28,813 nucleotides of DNA, from the NCBI GenBank assembly GCA_026260175.1, contig JAKCWW010003664.1:17269-46081 (forward strand), read 5' to 3'. The position numbers and the translations under genes were made by a program. Source of the DNA: Reticulitermes lucifugus (Eukaryota > Arthropoda > Insecta > Blattodea > Rhinotermitidae). Shown here in pieces: positions 1 to 10,315 of this stretch (its first letter is position 1; each line of letters opens with the position of its first letter). Below the pieces are notes generated by a model that made no database searches, was not told where the DNA came from, and saw only the letters and a list, made by a program, of their open reading frames with translations.

Positions 1-87
1 GGAACATAAAGTGACATGAAGAAGGACGGAAGGATTTAAAAGTACAAAATGGATCAAAGGGGAAAAAACAGGACAGGAAAAAAACCT

Positions 88-147
88 AGTGGAAGCGAGA
101 TATTTCGTAGCCGTCCAAGTGGAAGCGAGATATTTCGTAGCCGTCCA
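88..147. repeat. 30-bp perfect tandem duplication at the SINE 5' edge
   Basis: The 30-base block at 88-117 is repeated exactly at 118-147. It holds the segment just before the SINE body (the run leading into GTCCAGATCGG), so the leading edge of the element at 88-335 is doubled. Two identical copies point to a recent duplication or an assembly artefact. Confidence 0.9.
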
Positions 148-335
148 GATCGGCCCCGAGGCCTACCCAGCCTCCTGTAAAATGGGTACCTGATCTTTCT
201 TGGGGGTAAACCGGCAGGGGCATGACTTTAACCGCCCATCCCTTTCTAGCGCCGAGGTTGTAAATGGGTAGGTCTATGTCTCTACTCCCCCTTTGTGCCT
301 TCACAGCATGTATAAGGAAGCCTTTACCTTATTAT
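88..335 (+). mobile_element. tRNA-type SINE body, family A, 5'-truncated
   Basis: The element shares blocks in the same order with the copies at 12150-12412 and 13701-13998: GTCCAGAYCGGCC, GAGGCC, CCCAGCCTCCT, a GGGTAC block, GGGGGTAAA, GCGCCGAGGTT, CTCTACTCCCC, and a 3' block ending near GCATGTATAAGGA. The tRNA-like head with its B box is absent, so only the body and tail are present. The reverse-strand open frame through it (86-304) is a product of the repeat, not a gene. Confidence 0.75.
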
Positions 336-879
336 TAGCTGTGAACCATGAGAATTTAAATGTATTAAAATTATTGGGCAATTTTTATAGAAAACGAGAG
401 AAGGTAAGATACTCAGAAATTTCACACCACAAGAAAGAAAATAATCATCTAACAATTATGATCAGCTCCATTTCCCACGCCCCAGTATCGTGTGAAGAAA
501 ATGGAAGTTCATAAATATTTCCAATGCCCCAAATCTCTCACTCCGGTCATGCTGGAACTATGATCCATGATATAACTTCTGCCGTCAGAAAAATGTTGTT
601 AAATAACATAAGATCTAAGCAATCCGTGTATCACCATGTGCCTTCTTCCCAATTCCACAGTTTCCGGCTAAGTTACGGTGCATACTTCTAAAGTGGGATC
701 TGCTTCAGCTGTACAGAATAAATCGCAGGATTAACAATTACGGCCGTGTTCCGAAAACCGTTGAAGAAATCACTGGGGAAACATGGCGTAATTCGTGGGT
801 TTACTTCATTATTTGCCCAACCAATTACATTATCTGAAGAGTATTTTCAACCAGAAGTGTATTATATTCTACGGCAGGG
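336..879. other. Unassigned AT-rich sequence
   Basis: No convincing coding frame, RNA gene or repeat is visible. The short frames at 293-514 and 746-931 have no recognisable motif and read like chance frames. Confidence 0.5.
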
Positions 880-1115
880 ATGCTCAAATCCGGGGCACCC
901 GGTTGCCCGGGCAACAATATTTTGTGTATGAGTTTATATGTACCGAGTAGAACTCACCAGCTAACACTGAGGTTGACAGGTCATTGCAGAATTTTGGGTC
1001 CTCGGTATGGAAGTTGCTTCAAGTCACCCTTCTGGTGCATAAAATTTGAAGGTGGCCCCTATAATTTTGGAAAATTTGTGGACCCCTGGTCTACCCTTTC
1101 ATTTAATAATATTTA
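880..1115 (+). repeat. Dispersed repeat family X, copy 1
   Basis: The segment around 995-1095 resembles 7655-7745. Shared blocks are GTCCTCRGTATGGAASTTG, a CTTCTGG block, and an AAAATTTGTG block followed by a CC-T-G-CTA segment. The order and spacing are kept, so these are two diverged copies of one element. Its class is unknown. The frame at 880-1158 is not credible as a gene. Confidence 0.5.
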
Positions 1116-1466
1116 TGTAAAAAACTGTTATTTAAAATCAATGTCTAAATATTCATGACGATGGTATATTACACATAGAATAAATGTGTGTCTGTACTGT
1201 CTATTGTCTGAAGTTGCCTGATTCAGATGGTCTGAAGATTAAGACCAGCTGTTCCTTAGTGCCCACCTGAGTAAATCCTCCCCGAAATTTTCATCTGAGA
1301 ATGGAAAACTGATCTAGTTCCTGAAACATTGTGTTCTGTGACAAATAAGAGAAAATGAAATCCAGTAATCCTAAATATTATTTATAACTTAAGAATCTAC
1401 TGTATAATTGTAACCTGTGATATACGTTTTAAATGATGTGTCAAATTTAAAATTATTCACGCTCCG
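1116..1466. other. Unassigned AT-rich sequence
   Basis: Low-complexity AT-rich sequence with no gene or repeat that I recognise. Confidence 0.45.
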
Positions 1467-1757
1467 TGCATTAGATATATTGTTCATATAATTCCAACAA
1501 AATACACTTACAATTGACAAGTGTCAAAAGTACATTATCACAAAAGATATATTCTCCTGCATGTATCGGCTCGAGATTGCCATCTTCAGGGAGATTCATA
1601 TACCTATAAATTCCTTTGTATATTAATCTCCCTGAAGAATATTCTCTCGAGCCGAAACATGTATGACAGTATATATTCTGTAATATTACAATTTAAATAT
1701 TTGTCAACTGTAAGTGCATTTTGTTGGAATTATATGAACAATATGTCAAATAGTGCA
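1467..1757. mobile_element. Foldback element HF1 with decayed hammerhead-like motif in each arm
   Basis: The outer ends are inverted repeats beginning TGCA: the block TATTGTTCATATAATTCC near 1479-1496 returns in reverse complement near 1724-1744. Inside each arm lies a hammerhead-like core pointing outward. The right arm (plus strand) has CTGAAGA at 1632-1638, GAAAC at 1654-1658 and TA at 1662-1663, but the 5' strand of stem II is lost. The left arm (minus strand) has the reverse complement of CTGAAGA at 1583-1589, an intact GGC/GCC stem II, and a stem I pairing 1551-1557 with 1590-1596 (6 of 7), but GAAA reads GATA. Each arm keeps what the other lost, which implies a better ancestor. The frame at 1521-1763 is spurious. 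Confidence 0.75.
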
Positions 1758-2004
1758 CGATGAAATTTGTGAAGCAGTTCGATTCTATCTGCATGAAAAA
1801 TTACAATAATATCTATAACATGTGTTTCAGGTTGCTGTGTGGTATATAAAGAAACTGAAAGAAAAATACGCACCATAATATAAGTAATGTTGGTTATATG
1901 TTTCAAGAGAAGAATTATGCAGAGATGTGTCTGTATTGTTTATTGAGCTTTTCAGAAGCAAATTTACAAAGTGTCCCCATAAACGCCATACAGGCACATA
2001 GGGA

Positions 2005-2135
2005 GGTAGAGATGTAGATGCACTCACTCTTAAACTCGGTACTAGACTGATTTGAAAAGGAGGCTGGGTGAGTCCCAGAGCCTAACCGGACGTCTCAGAG
2101 AAGAAATAAATCTCTCGCCCCGCCGGAAATTTTTG
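2005..2135 (-). mobile_element. Family A SINE fragment
   Basis: On the minus strand the order of blocks matches the SINE body: a Y-rich CTCTAC block, a degenerate GAGTTTAAGA block, TAGT, and CCCAGCCTCCTTTT. It is diverged and lacks most of the head. A second, better copy in the same orientation lies 100 bp further on. Confidence 0.5.
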
Positions 2136-2239
2136 TATGAACAAAAGAATTTAACGCCAGGAACAAATAGTTTATTGAAAACAAGAAAGTAAGTACTCAC
2201 TTAGAAATTCTATATATTGTAAAAGGTAAATATCACCCC

Positions 2240-2512
2240 GTAACATGGCATGAAAGCATATGGGTGAGTGGAATTGTAGATCTACTCATGCTTAATCTCG
2301 GCACTAGATGGGGTGGGTGGTCAACACCACGCTCCGGCCGCTTCAGCCCCGGTAAAGAGTCCCGGTACCCATTGTATAGGAGGCTGTTTGGTCCCCGGGG
2401 TCGGTGTGGACCGGTATGGGAAAAATTTTCTTAACCCTATCGGAGTTCGAACCCCGCACCTTCCAGCTCGTAGCAAGAAACTATACCGACTACGCTGTCC
2501 GGGGCTTCCTAT
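2240..2512 (-). mobile_element. Family A SINE, near full length
   Basis: Read on the minus strand the element has a tRNA-like head at the right end with a B-box-like GGTTCGAA-type sequence (on plus, GTTCGAACCCCGC at about 2447-2459), then ACCGGTCC, ACAATGGGTACCGGG, GGCCGGAGCGTGG, TAGTGCCGAGATTAAGC, and a terminal block near CATGGCATG-type sequence at 2243-2252. It has all body blocks and a polymerase III internal-promoter remnant. The plus frame at 2313-2558 lies in it and is not a gene. Confidence 0.75.
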
Positions 2513-2783
2513 TCTGTATACTGCAGAAGAAAGAAGTATGCAAAGAGTGCATTTTTAAATTCTAGTTGCTTAAGACAGATAGACTATTTCAAAACCTTCA
2601 CTAAATAATAGTATATCTCACTCAAAGTTTTCCTGAATAAACAGGAAAATAAGCACTCAGTATATCAGTGTGTGACAAAAATAATAATATAACAGGCCAT
2701 TGAATCAAAACTCAATAATTATTAAAAAAGACAACAAAAAATAAAATTGTATACTGCGAGACTTCACGTCGTCGCAGCGGTGT
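2513..2783. other. Unassigned AT-rich sequence
   Basis: No gene or repeat is recognised in this stretch. Confidence 0.4.
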
Positions 2784-2975
2784 TGAAGATTCAGCTCTTC
2801 TGGGAAGACAGTGTGTCATCTGATGAATAATCACCGACGTTTCAGAGAAGAATTCTACTCCAAGATTTAGAAAATGTTACGTCCAAAAAGAAATTGCTTA
2901 AACTCTGAAAATTATGGCAGCAAGCTCCTCCGAAACGTCGGTAACTATTGACTAATCGACATAGTGTTACATGCC
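2784..2975. mobile_element. Foldback MITE-like element, family B, copy 1
   Basis: The left part contains GCTCTTCTGGGA (about 2794-2805) and ACCGACGTTTC. The right part contains CCGAAACGTCGGTAACTA followed by TTACATGCCAGAGG. These are the inverted, outward-facing halves shared with copies at 23213-23375, 27328-27509 and 28010-28170. This copy is diverged. The CTGATGA at about 2820-2826 is not followed by a GAAA after a short stem, so it is not a hammerhead by itself. Confidence 0.6.
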
Positions 2976-3945
2976 AGAGGACACACATCTTCAATTATGC
3001 AGCATTTCGTAAACGTGTTTAAGCCCACGATACCCAATTATTTCGTCTCTTATTTTCAGACCTTCAACTTGTCTCCTTTAAAACAAACGAGAAGAGTAAG
3101 GCGAATACATAAGGCTTCTTATCACGTGCTCTGTACAGGAAGTGCCTCCATGTTTGCGAACACAATATGACATTACAACACACGTGGCACGAATGCGAAT
3201 ACATTATCATCATCACTTATGGCGGTATTTTCTGAAAATGTGTTCAAGTACCTTCACGCTGCATACTTTTAAATAAAATTAATATAAATATCTACGAAGT
3301 TTAACACAGTTTAAAAATTTAAAGTACAACATAATATAAAATTAATTGGTTGAAATATTAACTGAAAATATTGTGCAGAAATTCACCAAAACTAGTACAG
3401 AAATATGAAGAATAGGGCAGCAATTTAACTACGCGCATAATTAAAGTATGTTTTCTAAAGAGCCTATCTTAACGAAGCTCGTAGTTCCTCCGTTCCGTTC
3501 ATTGACGACACTTTATACCGACTTTCACCGAAATCAGCCATAAAGTTTGGAAATTACGGCAAGAAATTTATTTTCAGCACGAAGCAAATTATGTCTTCTA
3601 CATCAATGATTTTCAGGAAGTTCATAATTCCTTGACGGAATGGGAACCTCTAGTGCCGAATTTCATGAAAATCGGTTGAGAAATATGAAAACTGAGAGTT
3701 TATATACTTTTAATCCTGTATCACTTCACGAATTTGATTAAAACTCGCAGTTCCTTATTGCCATTTAGGGGAGGTTCTTTATAGCGAAAATTAAATCTTT
3801 CACAGTATAGAAAGTACACATAAAAGTTCATTTAAGCCTCCGATTAAGCTATGCCTACGAAACTTCCAAAACTCACGCTTGCTTCACAACTTCTTGGAAA
3901 TAACTCCCACACAGAACTTCATCAAAATCACACAATTACTAACTA
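2976..3945. other. Unassigned AT-rich sequence with possible old repeat
   Basis: No credible gene is seen; the 2964-3170 frame has no motif. The segment 3600-3700 holds a phrase resembling ATGAAAATCGGT, which also occurs in related form near 7760-7775 (AAAAATCGGTCACA). It is possibly an old transposon fragment, but the match is too short to define. Confidence 0.4.
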
Positions 3946-4445
3946 ACTAAATAACTCAATGAAATAGAGTCCTTCCTTAGAAGCTAACAGATCCTCGGGT
4001 AGTCAAGAAATTCTCCGCATTTTATGCAACCCAAAGCTTCATTACCGCATTTACAAGCGATCGCCACCTGTCCCTATCCTGAGCCAGAACAATCAAGTCC
4101 ATGCCCCCCATCCCACTTCTTGAAGATCCATTTTAATATTATTCTCCCAACTATACCTAGGTCTTCCAAGTGGTCTCTTTTCATTAGAATTCCCCACCAA
4201 AACACTGTATGCACCTCTCCTATACCCCACAAATAACACATGCCCCGCCCATCACATTCTTCTTGATTTGATCACCCGAATAATATTTGGTGAGGATTAG
4301 AAATCATAAAGCTCCTCGTTATGTAGTCTTCTCCACTTCCCTGTTACCTCGTCCCTCTTAGGCCCAAATATCTTCCTTATCTTCCTATTCACGAACATTA
4401 TCAGCCTATATTCCTTCCAAAATGATAGGGACCTATTTTCACACA
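3946..4445 (-). pseudogene. Decayed non-LTR retrotransposon 3' end
   Basis: This is the minus-strand counterpart of the better-preserved copy at 21421-21945. Shared plus-strand landmarks, in order, are an ACTA-type tetranucleotide tail (about 3940-3956), GAGTCCTT, CTAACAG-TCCTC, GGTCAAG-like and CCGCATTTTATG (4016-4026), TTTAATATTATTCTCCC, CCTAGGTCTTCCAAGTGGTC, GCACCTCTCCT, TTGATT-GATCACCCG and TCGTCC-TCTTAGGCCCA. It covers the C-terminal coding part of an endonuclease/reverse-transcriptase ORF plus the 3' tail, and has many stops. The plus frame at 4024-4236 is a shadow of it. Confidence 0.75.
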
Positions 4446-4534
4446 CATACAAAAAACAGGCGAAATTTACAATTCTGTATCTTCACGATACTCATGGTTA
4501 CTGAATCGTGTTACCTGATTATGTAGAATAAAGT

Positions 4535-4760
4535 TGTCCCTGCCCACGCCATGAAGGCATGTAGTGGGAGTAGCGGTACAGCTCCATTTATTTTTAACCT
4601 CTGCACTAGATGGAGGTGAGTGGTTAACTTCACGCCCCGATGGCTTTACCCCGGAGAAAGAAATCCGTTTTACATTAAACAGGAAGCTGGGTGGCCCCCA
4701 GGGCCGGTGTGCACGTTTTGGAGGAAGAAAAACTCGTTGCTTCTGCCTTCAGGTTCTGTA
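4535..4760 (-). mobile_element. Family A SINE, partial
   Basis: Minus-strand SINE body: the plus strand shows CCACGCCATGAAGGCATG, then TAACCTCTGCACTAGATGGAGGTGAGTGG, CTTTACCCCGG, AGGAAGCTGGGTGGCCCCCAGGG, and a GGAGGAAGAAAAAC block near the head. The tRNA-like B box is not clear. Both plus-strand frames that start here (4564-4761, 4620-5117) begin within the SINE and are not genes. I do not recognise the protein of the second beyond the SINE. Confidence 0.75.
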
Positions 4761-5188
4761 AGAGATGGAGAACTCTTTGAATATATGAGTAGATATCGTC
4801 TTATAAAGACTCTGCTTTATCGGGTTAAGGTTTATATTTTAACTATATTACTAAACGTAGAGAATCACCTACTGCGAACAGCGACACTTTGTGGCCAGCA
4901 CTCGAGGGTCGTGCCTTCCTTCATCATTACCGGAGTAAAACTTCTTCAGCACATCATGAAGTTAAGGAATGCGCTGACTTCTTCAATCTCCTCAGACAAA
5001 TCCAGAACTGAAATAACCTTCGATAGACTCCTTCCAAATTCTTACGCACTCATTATTTGCCCACATTATTCAAAGCATGTAACACCTGCAGTTAAAGAAG
5101 TATCGCTAATTAACTAAGAATAATACAGTAGGCTCTCCTACCCACAGTTCATCTATAAAACTTTGCGCCGCACAAAACTACATTTTGC
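4761..5188. other. Unassigned sequence with an open frame of no known family
   Basis: A plus-strand frame stays open from the preceding SINE to 5117 (about 120 residues beyond the repeat). It shows no motif I recognise, no splice-site pattern I trust, and composition like its surroundings. Chance openness is the simplest explanation. Confidence 0.35.
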
Positions 5189-5829
5189 ATATTAAATTAA
5201 GTTTCAGACCAACTGATGCACAACTAAAACCACTTTTATTGTAGCTTTATTATAATTGTTAAAATTATTAAAATTATACCCCTACACGTGTTTCAATCCT
5301 CGGATCATTGTCAGGGTTTTTTTTTATTGAAAGCTACTGTCACTTCAATCACATGATTCTAAATAGTCCAACAGCACATTAAAGCTTATATATTATAAGT
5401 TAAAATCTTGTTAAAAGTCTTTGTTAAAAGTTGTATAATAGTTGTAAAAGTATTGTAGGCAGTGTTGATTGTGGAAGTGCTGGCATGTAGAATCGTGGTA
5501 TATTCGTACAGTCCATAATACCACGATCCTACATGCCAGCACTTCCACAATCAACACTGTCTACAATACTTTTACAACTATTATACAACTTTTAACAAAG
5601 ACTTTTAACAAGATTTTAACTTATAATATATAAGCTTTAATGTGCTGTTGGACTATTTAGAATCATGTGATTGAAGTGACAGTAGCTTTCAATAAAAAAC
5701 CCCCTGACGATGATCCGAGGATCGAAACACGTGTAGGGGTATAATTTTAATACTTTTAACAATTATAATAAAGCTACAATAAAAGTGGTTTTAGTTTTGC
5801 ATCAGTTAGTCTGAAACTTAATTTAATAT
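5189..5829. mobile_element. 641-bp near-perfect palindrome (foldback HF2) with hammerhead-like motif in each arm
   Basis: The left arm starts ATATTAAATTAAG at 5189 and the right arm ends with its complement at 5829. The arms run about 310 bp each with few mismatches, closing on an unpaired centre of about 18 bases (5501-5518) between GTGGTA and TACCAC. Each arm carries an outward-facing hammerhead-like motif at about 125 bp from the end: the right one (5699-5740) is complete in its core, while the left one (minus strand, about 5279-5316) has the core reading CTGACAA and a shortened stem I. No coding frame lies inside. The high arm identity indicates recent formation or strong arm-to-arm gene conversion. 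Confidence 0.9.
5699..5740 (+). ncRNA. Type I hammerhead-ribozyme-like motif in HF2 right arm
   Basis: Parts in order: stem I strand ACCCC (5699-5703), core CTGACGA (5704-5710; position 7 is free in hammerheads), one extra T (5711), stem II GATC/GATC (5712-5715 with 5720-5723) closed by CGAG, GAAA (5724-5727), stem III within the perfect palindrome ACACGTGT (5727-5734), TA (5734-5735) with predicted cleavage after 5735, and stem I return GGGGT (5736-5740). All the required core bases are present. The stem III palindrome has no room for a loop, so self-cleavage would probably need a dimer, as proposed for hammerheads of this type. The extra base before stem II departs from the minimal consensus; a natural precedent is the chrysanthemum chlorotic mottle viroid hammerhead. 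Activity is inferred, not shown. Confidence 0.65.
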
Positions 5830-5984
5830 GACGAAGATGCACGGTGTCAACAATGTGAAATTTACAGTTTACGTGTTTTACTAGTTTAGTTCCACGTCTA
5901 TAGCAGACCATCTGACGTCAAAACCACATATTGACACGTAGGTCAACGCACGTCGGAAAAAATATTTTGGGCCTCAAGGTATGT

Positions 5985-6013
5985 GTATATATGTATATAT
6001 ATATATATATATC
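5985..6013. repeat. AT-rich dinucleotide microsatellite
   Basis: An alternating TA run preceded by GTATATATGTATAT; ordinary simple repeat. Confidence 0.85.
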
Positions 6014-6329
6014 TGAAAGCCATATAATAAATATTTTGGTCACTTATCTCTCTCCACAGGCAATCAATGCGCTGGTTCTATTTGTGAATGGACTCACAGT
6101 CGCCTGCAGGAAAAGCTGGGCTGATGATTATCGAACTGGAGCAACTGAGTTGTAAGAAGGCACTTAGCTGCTGCTTCATAAAAGTTCAGATATGGGTGAC
6201 ACGCAACGTGTAGTATTTTTATGCTTCGCTATCATATATCCACGTGTGTGTGTAAGTTAGGCCACGTGAGATTTCAACATTGACCGAATTCGTTCTATGT
6301 TAGTATTTCGCGAATTGTGGGTCATATAC

Positions 6330-6470
6330 ACAAAAGAAACAAACAAAAAAAATGAAAACTAAAAGAAACAACAGAAAGGAAATTAATAATAAACATCTAA
6401 GAGAAAAAAAGAAAGAGAGCGAAAGGAAAAGTGTTACGGGAGGATTGGGAAGAATGAAAGTATTGAACCA
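6330..6470. repeat. A/purine-rich tract
   Basis: Strong strand asymmetry: nearly all bases are A or G, with repeated AAAGAAA/AGAGAG patterns. No coding content is apparent. Confidence 0.7.
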
Positions 6471-7589
6471 AAATACGGAGGAACAATAAAGTAAACCAAG
6501 GAAGGTCTTAGAAAATAAAAAAACTGTTCCAGACCGAACTCATAAGATTACTGTCCTCTTACAGTCTTATTATTATTACTGTTATCATCATTATCATTAT
6601 CATCACATATCGCCCTAATTTTGCAAAAAGGGGCTAAAGTCCCTTTAATCAAAACTGAGTTAGTATAGCGGATCATTCAACTAATGTTTCTCTGTGATAT
6701 ATAGAAAGATGACAATTCCTTCTTTAAAATAACAAAGATAGGTGGGGGATATCCTACCTCTCAGAGCATTTGTCATATGTAAAAGGAAGCCATTTTCTTG
6801 ATTCTCCTCTAAAATTGATATTTTGTAGGTTGTGAACTTTTTACAAAATAGGGGCGATATATATTAATATGGTAACGTTTGTTTGTGACATCATGATTTA
6901 CTGAACTACCGAACGGATTTTTCAAGACAGATATTTTCAGAAAGCTTAGATTCGGCATTCATGGCAGTCTTTGATTTTATTAATTCCTTCCTAAAAAAAA
7001 TCGTGCTTAACAAAAATGCTAAAGTTAAAAATTTACAGAGTTGCTTCAAGCGGAGGCAAAGGAAACCTAGCGTATTTCACGTACTTCCCTTGACCTCCGT
7101 TTGGGGCAGAACTGTCGAGTTTATCGTTTTGTTTCTCATTTATACGTGCCAGGAATCTTTGACTTCTTATTTACACGTTTCTTATGAGACATTAAATCTC
7201 CAGACATAATCTAAAATTATGCCGACCGTCGCCGTCTCTAAAATTGTGGGGTCACAAGCAATATTTCTTACGTAATACATATCTAGGTATGTTTATGGTC
7301 TGTTTCAGTACGAAAGTCAAGTGTATAACGCGTACGATTCATCAGTTGTCATAACCAAACCAGAAGCTTAAGGTTCGTAAAGCCATTATTTTCTTCTGCA
7401 TCTTACACAAAACAAAATCTGAACAACGGTTGCACATTTTTCGAAGATCTATCAAAAATCGTCACTTCAAACCCCTAAATTAAGAGGCGTTACTGTCGTC
7501 CTCACCTCACAAGTAAGCATGTCCAGCATGTTACTGAGACTGACGTATGGCGTTACAAAAATTGTAATGCTGAATTGCCTTCAGTGCAA

Positions 7590-7770
7590 GGGTGCACAGA
7601 TCCCGAGCGCCAGGTCGACGTGGCAACTACATTTGCTAACGTGGTGCTTAATATTTGTGAGTCCTCAGTATGGAACTTGTTTGATGTCAGTCTTCTGGAG
7701 CCTAAATGTTTGAAAAATTTGTGCATCCTTGCTATAGTGGTATAACGTCCATGTAAAATTTTCGTAAAAA
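7590..7770 (+). repeat. Dispersed repeat family X, copy 2
   Basis: Matches 880-1115 over GTCCTCAGTATGGAACTTG, the CTTCTGG block and the AAAAATTTGTG block. It is followed by a phrase TTTTCGTAAAAATCGGTCACA. The frame at 7519-7713 overlaps it and is not supported as a gene. Confidence 0.5.
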
Positions 7771-7942
7771 TCGGTCACACATTCCAGAGCTGAAGTGAAA
7801 GGCGAGCGGGTAAACATGCACGAACACATAGCTTTTTGCTCCCATAAGCCAACTTTTCTTCAGGGCTAACAAAGGCTAAAAATAAAATTCCTTTACAGTA
7901 ATTGAAATGTCTTTACGGGGTTAAAGCTGGTTACTCTGTCGC

Positions 7943-8318
7943 TATGTACGTACATACATACATACATACATACGTACGTACGTATGTATGTACGTACGTA
8001 TGTATGTATGTATGTATGTATGTATGTATGTGTGTACGTATGTATGTATGTACGTGTGTATGTATGTGTGTATATGCATGTACGTATGTACGCATGTATG
8101 CCTGCATGTATGTATATATGTATGTATGTACGTTCGTATATATTTAGGTATGTACGTAAGTACGCACGTACGTACGTGTGTATGTATGTATGTATGCACG
8201 TATATATATGCATGTATGTATGTATGTACTTATGTATGCATTTATATACGTATGTATCTATGTATATATGTATGTATGTATGTACGTATTTATGTACGCA
8301 TGCATATATGATTGTATG
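7943..8318. repeat. TACG/TATG tetranucleotide microsatellite, 376 bp
   Basis: Units of TATG, TACG and TACA alternate, with phase breaks such as TTTAGG and TACTTA. All six long frames in both strands (Tyr/Val/Cys/Met or His/Thr/Ile-rich) arise from the repeat having a period not divisible by three and lacking stops. They are not proteins. Confidence 0.97.
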
Positions 8319-8409
8319 GACGCCAGTTTCTTTATAGCTGTCTTTGATTCCCATACAGTTATTAAGAGTAAGGCATAAGAAAGAAGGCCTACTGTTCTGG
8401 TTCTAAATT

Positions 8410-8695
8410 AAAGACCATGCCATGAACACGTATGGGGGATTGGAGGTAGAGCTACATTTCCGCATATTCTTGACCCCTGTACTAGATAAAGTTGAATGGT
8501 CATCTTCACGTCCCTGTCGCCTTAATCCGGGGAAACGTAATCCTGGTACCCAAACAATTAGAGGCTGGGTGGGCCCCAGTTACGTACTGATTGCTGTGGA
8601 AAAACCTTACAAATTCCTGTCGCCGCCGAGACTCAAAGCCGCGGTCGTCTACACTGTAGCCACGTCACTATACTGACTGAGCTATAGTAGCTGCT
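8410..8695 (-). mobile_element. Family A SINE, near full length
   Basis: Plus strand shows CCATGCCATGAACACG, GAGGTAGAGCTACAT, CTAGATAAAGTTGAATGG, GCCTTAATCCGGGG, CCTGGTACCCA, AGAGGCTGGGTGGGCCCC and a head region with CACTATACTGACTGAGCTATAGTAG, which on the minus strand resembles a tRNA A-box half. Compared with other copies the head is better kept than the tail. The frame 8422-8676 lies wholly in it. Confidence 0.75.
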
Positions 8696-9649
8696 AGAGA
8701 ACTACGAATATCTGTTATTTAATATGTGGTGTCAAACACATCTTTGTAAATGAATGTCTGCAAATGAATAATTCATATCTGTGTTTATTTATTATTCCAC
8801 TGGCACAAGTTTCTGGAGGTGGAATACCGCAAACATTACTCCTGCACGCACTCCTATCAGGATTGATACGTCTAACATAATGTTCGATCAAAGATTGATT
8901 GATCAAAGTTGTCTCATACAAATTACTATCCTGTTACTCAGTGGAAAATATGAAAGGAATAGACAACGTGTGAAGAACGTTGATAGACGTTGATAGAAGG
9001 ATAATATTAAAGCTAATTCTGTGTCTGAACTTTTTGGGATTCATGTCGCTCAGGATAAAATACAGTGGCGGGATCTTATGAATACATTAATAAACTTTCC
9101 GATTTCTATAAAGAATTGGAATTTCCTAATCAGCTGAGCCACTATACGCGCCTCAAGAAGGACAGTAGAATTATTTAGATGTCTGTTAATACTTCGTGCT
9201 ATTAACAGGTTTATTTGTCGCTTCCTGATTATTAAAATTTTCTCGTCCAATATTGGTATTACTGGCCTTTAATTGGGTCTACACTTGATAGACCTTATTC
9301 ATTCACCGACTCGTATGGGCTGAACTTGGATTTCTGACGTAACAGTGACATTTAAAACACAAGTAGCTCTTCTCAGGATGTCGCTAAACTCAAACCCTTA
9401 CTATTTCCACCGCGATATTTACTCATTAGTTCTCTCTTAGTTTGACCTCTTCTACCTACTCATTGTAGGTATAGACTGTTGTTACTTCATCTGATCACAC
9501 TCGGTACGAATCCTCTGGATGAGGGATCGGCCCACAACAGAACATTTGAGCTGAGATTCGAAATGGGAACTTCTAGAACATGACGTTGAAGCGCTAAACT
9601 CTTCGAATATTGTGATATTTGCTTGATCATGAAGGTAAAGGCATTACTT
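8696..9649. other. Unassigned sequence
   Basis: I see no gene. Frames of 66-70 codons on both strands (8715-8921, 8781-8993, 9050-9250) have no recognisable motif. A short direct duplication GTTGATAGAC-GTTGATAGA lies near 8979-8997. Confidence 0.4.
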
Positions 9650-9702
9650 TCTTCCGAAACGTCGGAAACTACCAGTCGAACAGACATAACTTTCCAGAGA
9701 AT
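9650..9702. mobile_element. Half element of foldback family B
   Basis: CCGAAACGTCGGAAACTACCAG followed by CGAACAGACATAACTTTCCAGAG matches the right half of the 2784-2975 element (CCGAAACGTCGGTAACTA, CGACATAGTGTTACATGCCAGAG). No matching left half is evident, so this is a truncated copy. Confidence 0.5.
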
Positions 9703-10315
9703 AATATAAAGGTTCTACCCGATCTCTGTCTTAGATTACGCTAATCTGTTGGAGCTAAAATTATATTGTTTTAAGAATAATTAACGATATTTAGGTGCGA
9801 CCCAGTATTTGAAACAAGGATCTCCAGCATATAATCCTGTTCTGCTCACCAGTGCAATTTGGCCACATGGTGATGAAGCTAAGGTCAATACAGAACACTA
9901 GAACTTCAAAACGCGTCAGAATAGTTATTTGTGTGATGAGCGTCTTTCTGGTGAGATAACAGTTCTGCTCACAAACAACATAATCATTTGCTAAATTGAG
10001 CCTTGTCAAAGAGATTACAACGGTACTAAAATTATCACATGAATATACTTTATGGGCTATAAATGTGGACTTCTGGACAAGTAATTTGCTCATCGTAGTT
10101 CCTCTTACTTGAATACTAGAAAAGCTGCAGCTATTTTCTGTAACTCTCTGGAATGTATGGTGAAAAAGAAAACAGCAAATTTAATTTCTGGCACGTTTGG
10201 AAGCGTGTTACAATGTAAACATATGCAATAGATGATTTGAAGATGTCACAAAATATGTCTGGGATAAAATCCTGGTACAACAAACAGTATAACGTTCATA
10301 ATGGCATTACACAAT
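9703..10315. other. Unassigned sequence
   Basis: The reverse frame 9791-10093 (100 codons) has no recognisable domain. No repeat of the families in this window is visible. Confidence 0.35.

Larger units (their letters stand above)
5830..7200. other. Unassigned sequence with simple repeats
   Basis: The stretch contains an AT dinucleotide run (about 5985-6013), an A/purine-rich tract (about 6330-6470) and an ATT/ATC-type microsatellite (about 6565-6605). The frames at 5931-6155 and 6961-7209 have no recognisable motif. I see no credible gene. Confidence 0.5.

Noticed and set aside
2820-2870. CTGATGA as another hammerhead core
   Set aside because: No stem II hairpin followed by GAAA lies at the right distance, and no stem I partner is found.
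4620-5117. 165-codon protein gene
   Set aside because: It starts inside a minus-strand SINE body, and the remainder has no recognisable domain or supporting signal.
7335-7360. Reverse-strand CTGATGA as hammerhead core
   Set aside because: No GAAA follows a short hairpin on that strand.
7893-8378. Six long open frames on both strands (up to 153 codons)
   Set aside because: They lie in a TACG/TATG microsatellite; the amino acids follow the repeat period, so they are artefacts.
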